Assembly: GCA_032718475.1 (NCBI GenBank)
Contig: JAUCBJ010001764.1
Span: 1 to 40,158, forward strand
From: Nemertoderma westbladi
Taxonomy: Eukaryota > Xenacoelomorpha > Nemertodermatida > Nemertodermatidae
Reading direction: 5' to 3'
Length of the DNA stretch: 40,158 nt
Position 1 is the stretch's first letter; each line of letters starts with the position of its first letter. The notes under the pieces are model-generated. The model saw nothing but the letters and a program-made list of their open reading frames with translations. It was not told where the DNA came from and did not search any database. This document shows positions 25,525 through 36,270 of this stretch, piece after piece. The position numbers and the translations under genes were made by a program.

Positions 25525-26965
25525 GATGATAATATCGCTTACTTTGTTACTCGATGTCGGCATTCGCCTTCCGTAACATCATCATCCCCCAAATTAGCCG
25601 GAATTGGGCCAAAAAGGAAATAAATGTCACGGCAGAGCGATAGTAACTCCGGATTGGACTAACTTTCACGGTTTCCACAACAATTACTGCTAACCCCAGT
25701 GCAGTAATTCATGTCCATGTTAATTAGGGCAAACTAGCGATTCCTGTCCTGCTATATTCCTTAATCTAATCTTCGCCATTAATATTTCCTGAGTCCAATA
25801 AAATTACAATGCGAAGCCATCAGGGACAAGGCTTTGGAGGCCATAAACAATACGTTGGGGGGAATATAACGTTTGAAGATTTCTTTATGATTTCAATTGA
25901 TTTTGATTGATTAATATAAACCTGCTGTTTGATAGCAGGCCTCCTATTAATTAACCTTTGATCCTTATATATCAAATAAGGTTGACAATAATATGGGGCC
26001 GGGCCGTATGTCTTGAATAGTAAATGAATTGGAGGAGTTGAGCTGATGTTGCAGATGCAGTAAAATCATATTAAATTCCATAGTCAATGCTAAAATAACC
26101 AGTAAGTACATTCTGGTTCTTCTTATGTACAAACTTATATTTATTATTCCCCGTATTATACTTCTATGTCCAGGACAGACACAGCTGGAGGTCTAAGGCT
26201 CCCACCCCATATTTCAATCCGTTCAATCACACAGTGCTACTATCGTAGTGCAATAAACTAGCTGCAAATGAATAACATAATGTGATTAGCTTCACTCTAA
26301 ATGGCATCAGGCGAACTCTGCACCAATTAGGGTGGCCTATTCATTGTCCTAGTGATTGACGGTTTCCAATATTCCCGCTTTTTCAATACGTATTGTTACG
26401 AACAAAATGTTATTGGCTTTGAAAACTGGATGTCAGTCAGTCACGCGCCAATGTCGATAATAATATTCTGATTTTGCCTCGACGAAAGTACAACTAATTC
26501 AGACTTTTGAAATTGTCACATAATGGTTATGTAATCGTTATCGGTTAATGGTTTATAATTGGTTAATAAATGGTTAACAACTTGCTGTAATATTTTAATT
26601 TACCAATAAAAAGATATGAAGCTGTATTATGATTTTTACAGAGCAATCATTAAAGTGCGGCTGATGGGTTACATCCACGTGCATTTCTTTATCTTCTGGA
26701 GGACTTCAATGACTCAGCTAAAGTACGCCTTGGATATAAAGCAACCATGTCAACCGAAATTCAATGATTTGGTAGCAAAAAGCAAAAATTTCAAAAAGTT
26801 GTCTACAAGTTTGATTGCGGGCAACCATATCTAGCACCTGTCAAAATTTCAGCCAAAAATATTATAAATTGGCAGACTAGATAACTTTTTTGTGATGGTA
26901 GTTTTGTGAAAAGTAAAAGCAGAGAAAAATGCAGTTAAACATTTTGCTGTTTTTATCATTGAATA

Positions 26966-27272
26966 TTAAGAAAACTAAAGGTCGTATGATTAAATTGTAA
27001 AATTTAAAGCTGCAGAGAATCATCACCTTATCACCTTAGTTGAGCGGTGAATTAACATTGACAATTTATTGATAACTATTTATTACTAAATTAGTAATAA
27101 ATTTAAATTTATTACCTATTTATAACTAATTAACTATATTTAATATAGTTAATTAGTTATAAATAAGTAATGAATTTCGTTACTTAAGAAAACTATATGG
27201 TTTATGACAAAATTGTAAGATTCAAAGTTGTAGAGAAACCCCAACGTAGTTGATTGGTGAATTAAAATTGGA
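26966..27272 (+). repeat. Two diverged ~90-bp direct repeats
   Basis: Copy 1 (about 26966-27060) and copy 2 (about 27183-27272) share TTAAGAAAACTA, an AAATTGTAA-type core, AAGCTGCAGAGA against AAGTTGTAGAGA, and GGTGAATTAA. They are separated by about 215 bp that contain a near-perfect palindrome. They look like fragments of an older dispersed or tandem element. Confidence 0.6.
27105..27177. repeat. Long AT-rich palindrome (29-bp arms, 3-base loop)
   Basis: Arms 27111-27139 and 27143-27171 are reverse complements with one mismatch. The loop is TTA, and the match weakly extends outward by about six bases. It sits between the two direct repeats and may be a tiny foldback element. Confidence 0.8.
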
Positions 27273-27871
27273 TTGAATCAAAATTAAAAATACACACATA
27301 AGAACACTTCTACAGTTAATTAATATAATATTTTGATACTTGATATGCAAAAATATGTATTTTTTAAAATTTTTTATCTGAGATAGGTGAATAAAAAGCC
27401 ATATTGCTCGAAAAGTAAGATAGATCCGGTTTCAGATTCGGAATCAGCAATAAATTCTGGTTCAGAATCAGTTAAAAACGCAATTTTTGTTTTTTTGACC
27501 CAAAAAAGGTAAAGCCCACCCAGAAACCAGTTTCTCTGGGATGTATGTACTTGGTTCTTTAGTTAACAGTAAAGTTTTATCCCGTTATTATATCTGAACC
27601 GACATGTTCCATAAGAATTCTCTGATCTCCCATACCACTTGCCTCGGTAAGAAACCGTTTCTTGGTCGCTTCGCTATAAATTCGACACTCCGGATCCTCT
27701 AGGGCATTCCAACTGAACAGTTTAAGGGGAAAGTTATCTTTCAAGGAGAGAAGCTCCTTGAAAGCTTGAGAGCTTTTTTTTTTACACACATAGTTGCACA
27801 AATAGTAGTCCCTTAGTTAGTGGATGATTATTATTTGGGATCCATTTGGTTTAATTTCGGAAAATGAGGAA

Positions 27872-29494
27872 TTACATTGGGTAGGGTAAGGCCAAGCTGG
27901 TGTGATATCGGGATGTTGAGATCTTTAACAAAATCGCGGTGCAGAAAAAGCTTAGCAATGCGTTAATAATCCAAATCCAGTAATAAGTTGAGGACTCAAT
28001 ATAAAACACAGGGTATTCCATTTCGGAGAGTGTGTGACAACTAGAGGTCGTTACTGTAGATACACCAGAGCACCAGTACAAAGAATATAGCCATGGGGAA
28101 TTAATTGGGTAGAAAAGTAAATCCAAACCAAATTCCTTGTAGTCATGGATCTCAGACCAGAGAACCTCCCACCATGCCGCATTAATAACGGATACGTTTT
28201 TGTTTAAGTAATATTGAAGTGGTCTATCTGGTTTAGGCCAATCGAATCTAGTTACATCTGCAGGTATATCGGCGGAAGTATTGAGGGACCAATCGTAATG
28301 CCAATATATCAGGTCAGCATCAATCCCGCTACTAACAATGGTATTTATGATCTGATCACTGTAGGTAAAATGGTAAGGCGAGTTTTCAGGGGGTCGCCGA
28401 ATATCAAAGAAAACCAACTTCTTTCGAGTCGCCGCTAATTGGAGTAAGTCTATAAGGCGTGGGACTTTCTGGTGTCGAAATAATTCGTGAGTTGAGGAAT
28501 TGGTGAGGGAAAGTGTTTCGAACGGGTCGAAATCTGTAAACCACCGACCGGCAGAGAGTCGGGCAGTCTCGTTCCCATAGGTGAACCAATCGACACGTTG
28601 GTTTATGAGATCCGGGAAAACTATATCGATATCTGTAGTTCGTTGGAAGTTGGAGTCGTGCATAAGAAAAGGAACTCCGTCCCAAGAAACGAACAAGTCC
28701 GTTTCAAATCCCACCAAGTCCGGACACATCTCGTCCGCTAGTTGGAATGACACCATGGTGTTCTCGGGTGCCAATCGCTCGATCCCACGATGTCCAACTA
28801 GTTGCGGTTTAGATGGGAGCTCAGTTTGGCTTCGAATACACGGGGAACTTATAAACAGTGGTGAGACACTCAACAGAGCTACGCATCCAAGAAAGAATAA
28901 CTTGGCTGTGATCCTCGTCCATTTATGATGAAAACTGGCGAAATATCGTCCTATCGGCCATGTTGCCAATGCGACGACCCAAGTTGCCGCTATTTGTATA
29001 AAAGGACCTGTCATCGGCAAAGAGACGACCACTATGAAGAAGTTCTCGTGCCATTGCTGGTCGTAAATCAGGATACTAACGACGCAAAAGGAAATCAATA
29101 CAAAAGATGATATCACCCAGCAGAGATGGACTTCAAATGTTGAATATTTTCCTCTCAAATGGGCGATGAGGATAAAAAGCAAATGGGATAGCGACCACAG
29201 GGATAGCAGGACAACCAAAGAAAGAAGAACCCAATACCAGTGCCAGAATCGGCGCATTGTATCAGTTAGTTGAGCCAATGTGTAGTTAACCGCACCATAG
29301 TCGTTTAGTGTTAGAACTTGGTAATATAAGAGGTATGTTGTTAACATTACCCCCAATAGAGTGGATACGGTGAATAGGATTCGTTTTCCTTTGATATAGT
29401 AGAAGCGACATTTTATACAGCGATTGTTTGTAACGCATAGATTGCATGGTGGACAGAAACTGCACGCAAGAGTTGATTCTAATTTCCCTCCCAT
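27872..29494 (-). CDS. Six-pass GDE-type glycerophosphodiester phosphodiesterase, intronless
   Basis: The protein has 540 aa. I chose ATG 29494 because the open frame's first possible start upstream is TTG and an in-frame TAA lies just before it. Predicted membrane segments are near 40-60, 84-112, 122-144, 152-176, 193-215 and about 485-510. The GDPD catalytic domain (about 230-480) lies between the last two, as in vertebrate GDPD2/4/5 (GDE3/GDE6/GDE2), where it faces outside the cell. The metal/catalytic signature is intact: GHRG (H235, R236), APENT (E244, N245), FETD (E264, D266) and FLMHD (H279), followed by RTTDID. Family members hydrolyse glycerophosphodiesters; GDE2/GDE3 also release GPI-anchored proteins. 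Substrate here is unknown. The N terminus has a CxxC-rich cluster (C11, C14, C17, C20, C26, C29), possibly palmitoylated. Vertebrate homologues are multi-exon; this single exon could reflect lineage intron loss or retroposition. No poly(A) relic or flanking repeat is obvious. Confidence 0.93.
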   Translation of the reverse strand: MGGKLESTLACSFCPPCNLCVTNNRCIKCRFYYIKGKRILFTVSTLLGVMLTTYLLYYQVLTLNDYGAVNYTLAQLTDTMRRFWHWYWVLLSLVVLLSLWSLSHLLFILIAHLRGKYSTFEVHLCWVISSFVLISFCVVSILIYDQQWHENFFIVVVSLPMTGPFIQIAATWVVALATWPIGRYFASFHHKWTRITAKLFFLGCVALLSVSPLFISSPCIRSQTELPSKPQLVGHRGIERLAPENTMVSFQLADEMCPDLVGFETDLFVSWDGVPFLMHDSNFQRTTDIDIVFPDLINQRVDWFTYGNETARLSAGRWFTDFDPFETLSLTNSSTHELFRHQKVPRLIDLLQLAATRKKLVFFDIRRPPENSPYHFTYSDQIINTIVSSGIDADLIYWHYDWSLNTSADIPADVTRFDWPKPDRPLQYYLNKNVSVINAAWWEVLWSEIHDYKEFGLDLLFYPINSPWLYSLYWCSGVSTVTTSSCHTLSEMEYPVFYIESSTYYWIWIINALLSFFCTAILLKISTSRYHTSLALPYPM

Positions 29495-31236
29495 TACAAT
29501 AAAATATGTTCGCGAAATTAAACTTGCCAAAATGTAGGATATAGAAGAGTTATAGTGTGATTAATATATGAAATATAGCACAACTGGACAGTTACTTAAG
29601 CATTTAATGTAATATTCATGATGATTTTTAAAATATAAAAGAAAACATATCATTAAAATTATATATGAATTTAACAGGTAACATATATATTTGAATATGA
29701 ATAAATAATATTTGATTTGGTTTTGAATCAATAGTCTGACAAGTAACCCATCTCCACTTTAGCAATTTCGTGTTACAGGTGTAAAATCCGGCAGCCGACC
29801 GATAACCAATTATTATGATCAAAAATTAAACTGAAACTAGTGTTCTTGACACACTGTAACCTGTTCCTTTCCCTTAACTTTTATAATGGTTGCCATAGTG
29901 TCGGTGCAACGTGCAACTGCGGGAGATGCGAATAACGTAAACCCCCCTAGGCAACTAGGAAGGTATACTACTACGGAAGTCAGGGATAGTGGGAGAAGGA
30001 AAGCACAATTTAAACAGGGAAAACAAATCACTTACCCCCAAGTTGATGAAATATGGGATAATTTTATGACATAAGATGCTAATATACATTCTCCCCCACC
30101 CGTGGGAGAATAACAGCTATTGTATTAATGTTATATAAATTATTATTGGATTTCTTGACAAAGTCCAGAAATGTGAATAATTATAAAAATATTTTCTGCA
30201 ATAATTAAAGCATAATCGCTCGTTATTTTATTAATTGATAAATATATTAAGTTAACATCGTTATGGATAATGTATCAAAAAACACCAATGGCACAAAGGA
30301 CGAACATGGAATGAACACGAACAATGGTTATTAAATTATTAATGTAGTTATTGACTGTATTACAAATAACGCAAAATTACAATAATGTCAGTTAGATATT
30401 TAAAAAAGTAGGCCCTTCAATATTGATTAGGTTACTGTGTATTACGCCAATTTTACAACGTCTAAAAACCCGTGCAATAATACTGAACTACATGGCAATA
30501 AAGATTAAACCATCTAGGTACAGTAGAACAATAACTGTATCAATGCAGAATGCAGAATGCAGGGCTAGTGTGTGCAGGGTGAGGATAGGCCAACGGCAGA
30601 ACGGTGAGGATATACTGTAGGCTTACGGCAAGAGTTTGAATTTGGGATAGTTATTTGGCTTGCGATAACAAAACTGCCAACACACACTAATATTATGTTA
30701 TAATTAGTCGGCTCTCGGTCACCATGGAAAACGAAATGGCAAACACAATACAGCGATTTCAACCCAATATTATATATAATATTACATATCATAAATAATT
30801 TTTCTTGATTATTATAATTTAGTTTTAACCTTAAAAACAAGTGTGTGAAATATTAGCTTCATAGCAATATGCAACAGTTCGAAATGAAAACCTGGTATTC
30901 TTCCCAAGGGCGTAAGGAATATAATAGTAGAGATCTGAGTAATATTATAAGATAAGAGCCAATTGAAACCAACCACTTCAGCTCGTCGTTTTGTTACAGT
31001 TGTATTGGTACAGCTGTTATTTGGATCGATTTTTCATTGGTTGATTTTTGATTGACCCAAGAGTCTAACTAATTAGACTTACTGTATCGACGCTCTAAAT
31101 AAACTACTTTATACACTATTGGGGGTGTCCCATTAGTCTCCCCAAGCTTGGCACTTGAACGGAGTCGCCTCCGCTTTGCATGATATTGCTTTCGCAGTGA
31201 AGAACAGTCAGTGCATAATCTTGACTTTTGGCGACA

Positions 31237-31440
31237 TCATGGAGAGAATAGTATGGAAGTATGGTGGACATGACTTTCTTGAGACGCATCTTAAAGGACA
31301 CTGGCCTTGAAGATGCGGATGATCTAGCAAATGTCATGGGTGATAGGAAGTTGTGGCGGCTCAATTTTGTCAACAAGACAGCACCGGATTCTTAAGATAT
31401 ATGAGATATATAATGCAGCTGCAATGCAGCATGCCGATAT
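31237..31440 (+). mobile_element. RTE-like LINE 3'-terminal coding scrap
   Basis: From 31270 the plus strand reads MTFLRRILKDTGLEDADDLA and then NVMGDRKLWRLNFV. This is the characteristic end of an RTE-like retrotransposon protein. It matches the scrap at 14760-14820 almost residue for residue. Preceding bases read ERIVWKYGG in another frame, as expected for the block before it. The coding part ends in stops soon after 31360. Confidence 0.65.
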
Positions 31441-31747
31441 TAGTAGTAGTAAGTTAACTATGTTACTGAGACTGACATATGATGTCAAACATATAAAACA
31501 ACTCGGACAAAAAGAGCCTAAAAGTAACTGAGTAAGCAATGGGACTGAGCATCGATATTAAAACAGTAAAACAAAGCAACGGTAAATAAATGCGAAAGAT
31601 AAATGCTTTGATAAACTTGAATGTCCAAAAGTTGTGATTCACTGCCAATCTTTGGTTCTTAATTGGTCTGATTTTAAACAACGTACTTAACCTGGCATGT
31701 TTATTATCGAAAGCGGTTTATTTCAGCCATTTCAAATTTTAGGAAGT

Positions 31748-31819
31748 ATTATGATGACTGAGTGAGTACTTATTATGATGACTGAGTGAGTACTTATTAT
31801 GATGACTGAGTGAGTACTG
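31748..31819. repeat. 24-bp tandem repeat, three copies
   Basis: Three head-to-tail copies of a 24-bp unit containing GATGACTGAGTGAGTACT. The first two are identical; the third differs only in its last bases. Confidence 0.95.
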
Positions 31820-32567
31820 CAAGTGTATTGTGCATTCCATGTCCGAAGAGGAATAAATATTAAACTGGGAATTTTATCTGGGAACTAGAAAACTGGGAAC
31901 TAGAAGAAAACGTATTTATAGCATATTGTAATAATGAATAAAAAGATAAAATTACTGTAATTATCACAAATATTAAAAGCCAATTAATGTAAATAATTAA
32001 ACTGTATATCTACGGGATAACAATACTGCTATTAAATAACAATGACCTGCACTTCAATAAATTATATATATAGATAGACCTGTATTGAATAAGAAAGATA
32101 TAATATATACTATATTACTTAAGTCTTATAATATAACACTTTATACGATTTGGGAAGATAACCTTAAAGTGGTAGTTACGATTTTAGGCTTGTAATTTTA
32201 TTCGGAAATGGAAATATTAAATTTAAAAAAAAGCCTTAAATTCATTAAAATTCAATATAAAACAATAAATTTCATTAGTTTGTGCGCGACATAACGGTAC
32301 TCGTACTGGTACCGATATAACGTTATACCTTGAAACTATAGTAATATAATGTATCACTAGCTATACAAACATACATACACATATACACAATTTGGGCTTT
32401 AGATATATATAGAAGCATCTGGGGAAATTTCCCTCAGGTTCAGAATAGCCAATGAGCAGCTTAGCATAAGATATACTACAGTACAACAGTACTGGAACTC
32501 CCTCCATATACTAAACGAACGGATGGAGTGAAGTGGTAGGCATTCACCAGCGCTAACATTGGATGAT

Positions 32568-32670
32568 AGAAATAAAATAAAATATAGAGGGTCTTTAGCT
32601 GGTGATATCTATATTTAATATAATATAACCAGCTAAAGACCCTCAATATTATATTTTATTTATATCTCCC
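32568..32670. repeat. Foldback hairpin element
   Basis: The perfect 17-bp inverted arms GAGGGTCTTTAGCTGGT (32587-32603) and ACCAGCTAAAGACCCTC (32628-32644) extend outward through matching AAATAAAATATA-type sequence with a 5-bp indel. Total length is about 100 bp with a 24-base AT-rich loop. The form fits a small MITE or solo foldback. Confidence 0.8.
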
Positions 32671-32830
32671 ATCGACTATACATTCTTATTCTTAGCTGGT
32701 TAATAATATTTGTTGTTGATGTAAATTGTCACGGGGTGTTGCTTTGCTTTACACTTAGGTCTGCCTACAACCACTAAAAGCCAATTATTACGGCATAACA
32801 CATAGCAAGATAGCCATAATGCTTGCTAGT

Positions 32831-32869
32831 CTACAGTAGTATCTATTAATTCTGTAGATACTACTGTAG
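32831..32869. repeat. Perfect 15-bp hairpin
   Basis: CTACAGTAGTATCTA (32831-32845) and TAGATACTACTGTAG (32855-32869) are perfect reverse complements with a 9-base loop. It lies about 160 bp from the previous foldback; its role is unknown. Confidence 0.85.
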
Positions 32870-33770
32870 ATGCTCACAAATTTAGTTTGGATTTTCAAGC
32901 TGCAGTTAATGATGATGTGTTTCACCAACATTAAATAATTTTAAAATATATTTGTACACACTCGCTTAGTTCGACTGAAGCTTAATAGAAGACCGTTAGA
33001 ACTTCTTACTGTAAAAGTGTTCACTATCTATCTATGTATATCGGGTGAACTCCTCCGATATATCAATCGACGCAGCTCAACCCCAAGATGTGGAAAAAAG
33101 TTTCTAAAAAAATTATTAAAGTGTCTTTTTTTAAGTCCAAAAATAGCCCCAAAATACGACAATTGCCATAGACTCAATGATAGAAACGCCTAATACTATT
33201 GATGGAATGGATAGGCACAAACTACTGAAAAGTATACTACTTGTCATGTTTATCTCACTCTATCCCGTTAGTTTGTAATGTATTACCCCACCAGCTGAAT
33301 AGTCCTTCACAGTAAATCCTATGGGAATATCTATAAGGTTACTTACTGCTGGGAGGCCAGCTGATTGAATTCTAAGCACTGGGTCGTTCAGGAGGGACCC
33401 AACTACACTACGTTTTTCTATGGACGGTCGGTCTTCTTATAGCTGGCTTTTTAGAAAAGACACTAATCGAATTGCAATAAATACCGAAAAAGTACTAAAA
33501 GTACCGACAATATTCACTGCATGTCGGTGAAAATTACTTTATACAGAGCCAAGAACCACGCTGAATCCAACGCTACTTTCCCCATATCGCGAGAGCCAGT
33601 AGTTTAGGAGGAGATAGAGGAACAAACATACATACATACATACAAACACAATTTGAGCGGGGACTCTACTTGGTTCCCGCTCGCGGTATAAGGTTGTGGG
33701 GCGAGCCACGAAGTTGGCGGAGCCTTAGCGAATTGACACTGTTAGGGGGTGGGTCAATTTATGCAAATAG

Positions 33771-33930
<160 letters not shown>

Positions 33931-34056
33931 TACGATTTTGACATGCTAATAACTTTGTCGGATTTAAAGCTGCCAAGTTGAAAATTTGTAGGTATCAATA
34001 TGAGCTAAAGTTGAGATTTTTGAGAGACTTTCAGACACCATCAGTGCAATGGTCTC

Positions 34057-34070
34057 CCGCTAGAGGGCCA
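34057..34070 (+). promoter_or_regulatory. CTCF-core-like motif inside the MITE, copy 1
   Basis: CCGCTAGAGGGCCA resembles the known animal CTCF core (CCASYAGRKGGC) with one mismatch, at the third base. The identical sequence recurs at 34202-34215. Resemblance only; binding is not shown. Confidence 0.25.
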
Positions 34071-34201
34071 CATGTCTAAACATTAAATGCCCTCCCATTT
34101 CTTTGCTTTTAATCCGTTTAAGCTGAAACTTGGCAGATATGTATTAGACCATTAGCTGTGACTTTCAAAGGAGGCGAATCCATCTGCAGTTCTCCAGTCT
34201 G

Positions 34202-34215
34202 CCGCTAGAGGGCCA
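34202..34215 (+). promoter_or_regulatory. CTCF-core-like motif inside the MITE, copy 2
   Basis: This is an identical copy of the motif at 34057-34070, just inside the right inverted repeat. Confidence 0.25.
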
Positions 34216-34300
34216 ACGTGACTATTTGCATAAATTGACCTACCCCCTAACAGTGTCAATTCGCTAAGGCTCTGCCAACTTCGTGCTGCGCGAAGTCCCC

Positions 34301-34732
34301 ACTTCGTGTATTTTATATACATTCTGTTCTACCTACATAGGCAAATAATATTTCTATTTTCGAATAAAATCAATTTTATTATAATCTAATGGTATAGGGA
34401 ACTGTATATAAAATTATTAAAACCTAACCACAATCAATATCTGCATTCAAATAAGTTTAAATTATATTAATTAATTATTTCACCAATAAAAAATATCAGC
34501 GGCGAATCTTTTTGGGTCTAAAGTATTCAGTTTAATTAATGAAGCGGTACTAGCAATCATAAACAATTATAAACAATCGGCCTATTATTAATGAACAATT
34601 ATTTTACGACCAGCAATAAGCAAGCTCTTACCTAGCAAACTACTGTACATCGTGTACCCTGAGGCTCAATAACAAAATTGTTAAAAGTAATGGATTTTAG
34701 TGCAAAGAATAATTTGAGAGAACATATAATTT
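34301..34732. other. AT-rich spacer
   Basis: No gene is seen. The right end would be the 3' untranslated region of the minus-strand small-peptide candidate; no well-placed AATAAA stands out within 100 bases of its stop. Confidence 0.45.
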
Positions 34733-34918
34733 TCATTCGCACTTTTCGCCTACGCCGGTTTTGTTCGTTTTCCCGCGACGCTTTACACGACAAGTGCAAC
34801 TTTTTGGGAAACGTTTTGAGCAACTCAAGTGGCACATCAAGTTGCGACATATATAAACAGCAGTTGCTGAAAAAACAACGCAAATTAGAAGCGCCAATAA
34901 ATCGAAATTGATTGACAT
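34733..34918 (-). CDS. Candidate secreted cationic cysteine-rich peptide (61 aa)
   Basis: An ATG at 34918 opens a 61-codon frame. Residues 1-20 look like a signal peptide (a hydrophobic LLALLICVVFSATA stretch ending in small residues), with likely cleavage near 18-21. The mature part has six cysteines, C24, C29, C33, C41, C43 and C60, so CxxxC and CxC occur in that order. It carries 11 Lys/Arg against two Glu, giving a net charge of about +9, concentrated in a basic tail (RVKRRGKTNK). This is the general look of a defensin-like or other host-defence peptide. It does not match a specific family: the cysteine spacing C-x4-C-x3-C-x7-C-x-C-x16-C departs from the usual CSalpha-beta arrangement. 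A GC-rich 17-bp array begins 80 bp upstream of the ATG. A 61-codon frame could arise by chance, so expression evidence is decisive. Confidence 0.42.
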   Translation of the reverse strand: MSINFDLLALLICVVFSATAVYICRNLMCHLSCSKRFPKSCTCRVKRRGKTNKTGVGEKCE

Positions 34919-34998
34919 ATTTCAGAAAGTTAGTCGTCGTTATTGAATAAAAGCCGGAAAATTAAATTAAATTACAATTAGATAAAATTAAAGAATTT

Positions 34999-35186
34999 GC
35001 CGGCCACGTTGGGTTGCCGGCCACGTTGGGTTGCCGGCCACGTTGGGTTGCCGGCCACGTTGGGTTGCCGGCCACGTTGGGTTGCCGGCCACGTTGGGTT
35101 GCCGGCCACGTTGGGTTGCCGGCCACGTTGGGTTGCCGGCCACGTTGGGTTGCCGGCCACGTTGGGTTGCCGGCCACGTTGGGTTG
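34999..35186. repeat. 17-bp GC-rich tandem repeat, 11 copies
   Basis: Eleven essentially identical copies of GCCGGCCACGTTGGGTT. The unit is not a multiple of three, so open frames on both strands cycle through three phases; their peptides (such as GNPTWPATQRGRQPNVA) are artefacts. The near identity suggests a recent expansion. It lies just upstream of the small cysteine-rich peptide frame. Confidence 0.97.
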
Positions 35187-35597
35187 GTGCGATAATTTGG
35201 GGTAAAAGTTACCCCAAAAGGAACCGTTTTGTGTAAATTGGCATTAACATACCCAATTAAATTAATATAAAATCATTATAAATTAATGTAAGAAGGCCTT
35301 TAAAGAAAGATCGGCGGGAAATATTTGTTAATAATATTATTAGTTAATATAAGTACCGGTATTCAAGTTGTTGCAAAAATCAAAAAGATCAGACCAGTTA
35401 TATATAAATTAATTTAAACTACTCCTATGCTCCCGCTCCCGTTCATTGATTGTTCTATAGGAGTAAATTAATCACTATTTATATAACTACGAAGCAAACC
35501 GAAGTAATTAGATGTTTAAAAATTGAAATGTTTACTTCTAAATTGAACGAATAATTATTCATTTATACAAAAATATAACACAAATAATAAACAAAAC
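35187..35597. other. AT-rich spacer between 17-bp and 20-bp arrays
   Basis: No gene or element is recognised. Confidence 0.5.
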
Positions 35598-36270
35598 TCA
35601 ATGTGGTACACCGGGACTCAATGTGGTACACCCGGACTCAATGTGGTACACCGGGACTCAATGTGGTACACCGGGACTCAATGTGGTACACCGGGACTCA
35701 ATGTGGTACACCGGGACTCAATGTGGTACATCGGGACTCAATGTGGTACAGCGGGACTCAATGTGGTACACCGGGACTTAATGTGGTACACCGGGACTCA
35801 ATGTGGTACAGCGGGACTCAATGTGGTACACCGGGACTTAATGTGGTACACCGGGACTCAATGTGGTACATCGGGACTCAATGGTGGTACACCGGGACTC
35901 AATATGGTACATCGGGACTCAATGTGGTACACCGGGACTCAATGTGGTAAACCGGGACTTAATGTGGTACATCGGGACTCAATGTGGTACAGCGGGACTC
36001 AATGTGGTACACCGGGACTTAATGTGGTACACCGGGACTCAATGTGGTACATCGGGACTCAATGGTGGTACACCGGGACTCAATGTGGTACATCGGGACT
36101 CAATGTGATACATCGGAAATCAATGTGGTACACCGGGCCTCAATGTGGTACACCGGAGCTCAATGTGGTACACCGGGACTCAATGTGGAACACCGGGACT
36201 CAATGTGGTACACCGGGCCTCAATGTGGTACACCGGGACTCAATTTGGTACACCGGGACTCAATGTGGTC
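35598..36270. repeat. 20-bp tandem repeat, about 33 copies
   Basis: The unit is ACTCAATGTGGTACACCGGG. Common variants are CATCGGG, CAGCGGG and ACTTAATG, and a few units carry one extra G (GGTGGTAC), which shifts frame. Variant order repeats: a run of CATCGG/CACCGG/CAGCGG units near 35720-35880 recurs near 35960-36060, implying block duplications. The WYTGTQCGT-type reading frames through it are translations of the repeat, not a gene. Confidence 0.97.

Larger units (their letters stand above)
25525..27871. other. Spacer between the 46-bp satellite and the phosphodiesterase gene
   Basis: No gene is recognised. The right half carries two diverged direct repeats and a long palindrome (listed separately). 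A minus-strand open stretch (27801-27577) downstream of the phosphodiesterase lacks an ATG start; it could be 3' untranslated sequence. Confidence 0.5.
29495..33658. other. Long AT-rich region with repeats but no supported host gene
   Basis: The left end must hold the promoter of the phosphodiesterase gene. A 62-codon plus-strand frame at 29886-30074 (ends DEIWDNFMT) has no recognisable motif. The region holds a LINE tail (31237-31440), a 24-bp tandem triplication (31748-31819), two hairpins (32568-32670 and 32831-32869) and a short ACAT tetranucleotide run at about 33627-33641. Confidence 0.5.

Noticed and set aside
26616-26834. A 72-codon plus-strand frame
   Set aside because: It is short, has no motif, and lies in AT-rich non-coding sequence.
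27577-27801. A 74-codon minus-strand frame just downstream of the phosphodiesterase gene, considered as an extra 3' exon
   Set aside because: It starts at TTG. No splice acceptor with a pyrimidine tract precedes it, and the possible weak donor at the end of the upstream gene does not join in frame. It might be 3' untranslated sequence.
29886-30074. A 62-codon plus-strand frame with ATG upstream of the phosphodiesterase gene
   Set aside because: It lacks domain, signal peptide or splice evidence; its length is within chance expectation.
34962-35236. Overlapping frames on both strands through the 17-bp array
   Set aside because: They are repeat translation cycling through three phases; no non-repetitive coding sequence is attached.
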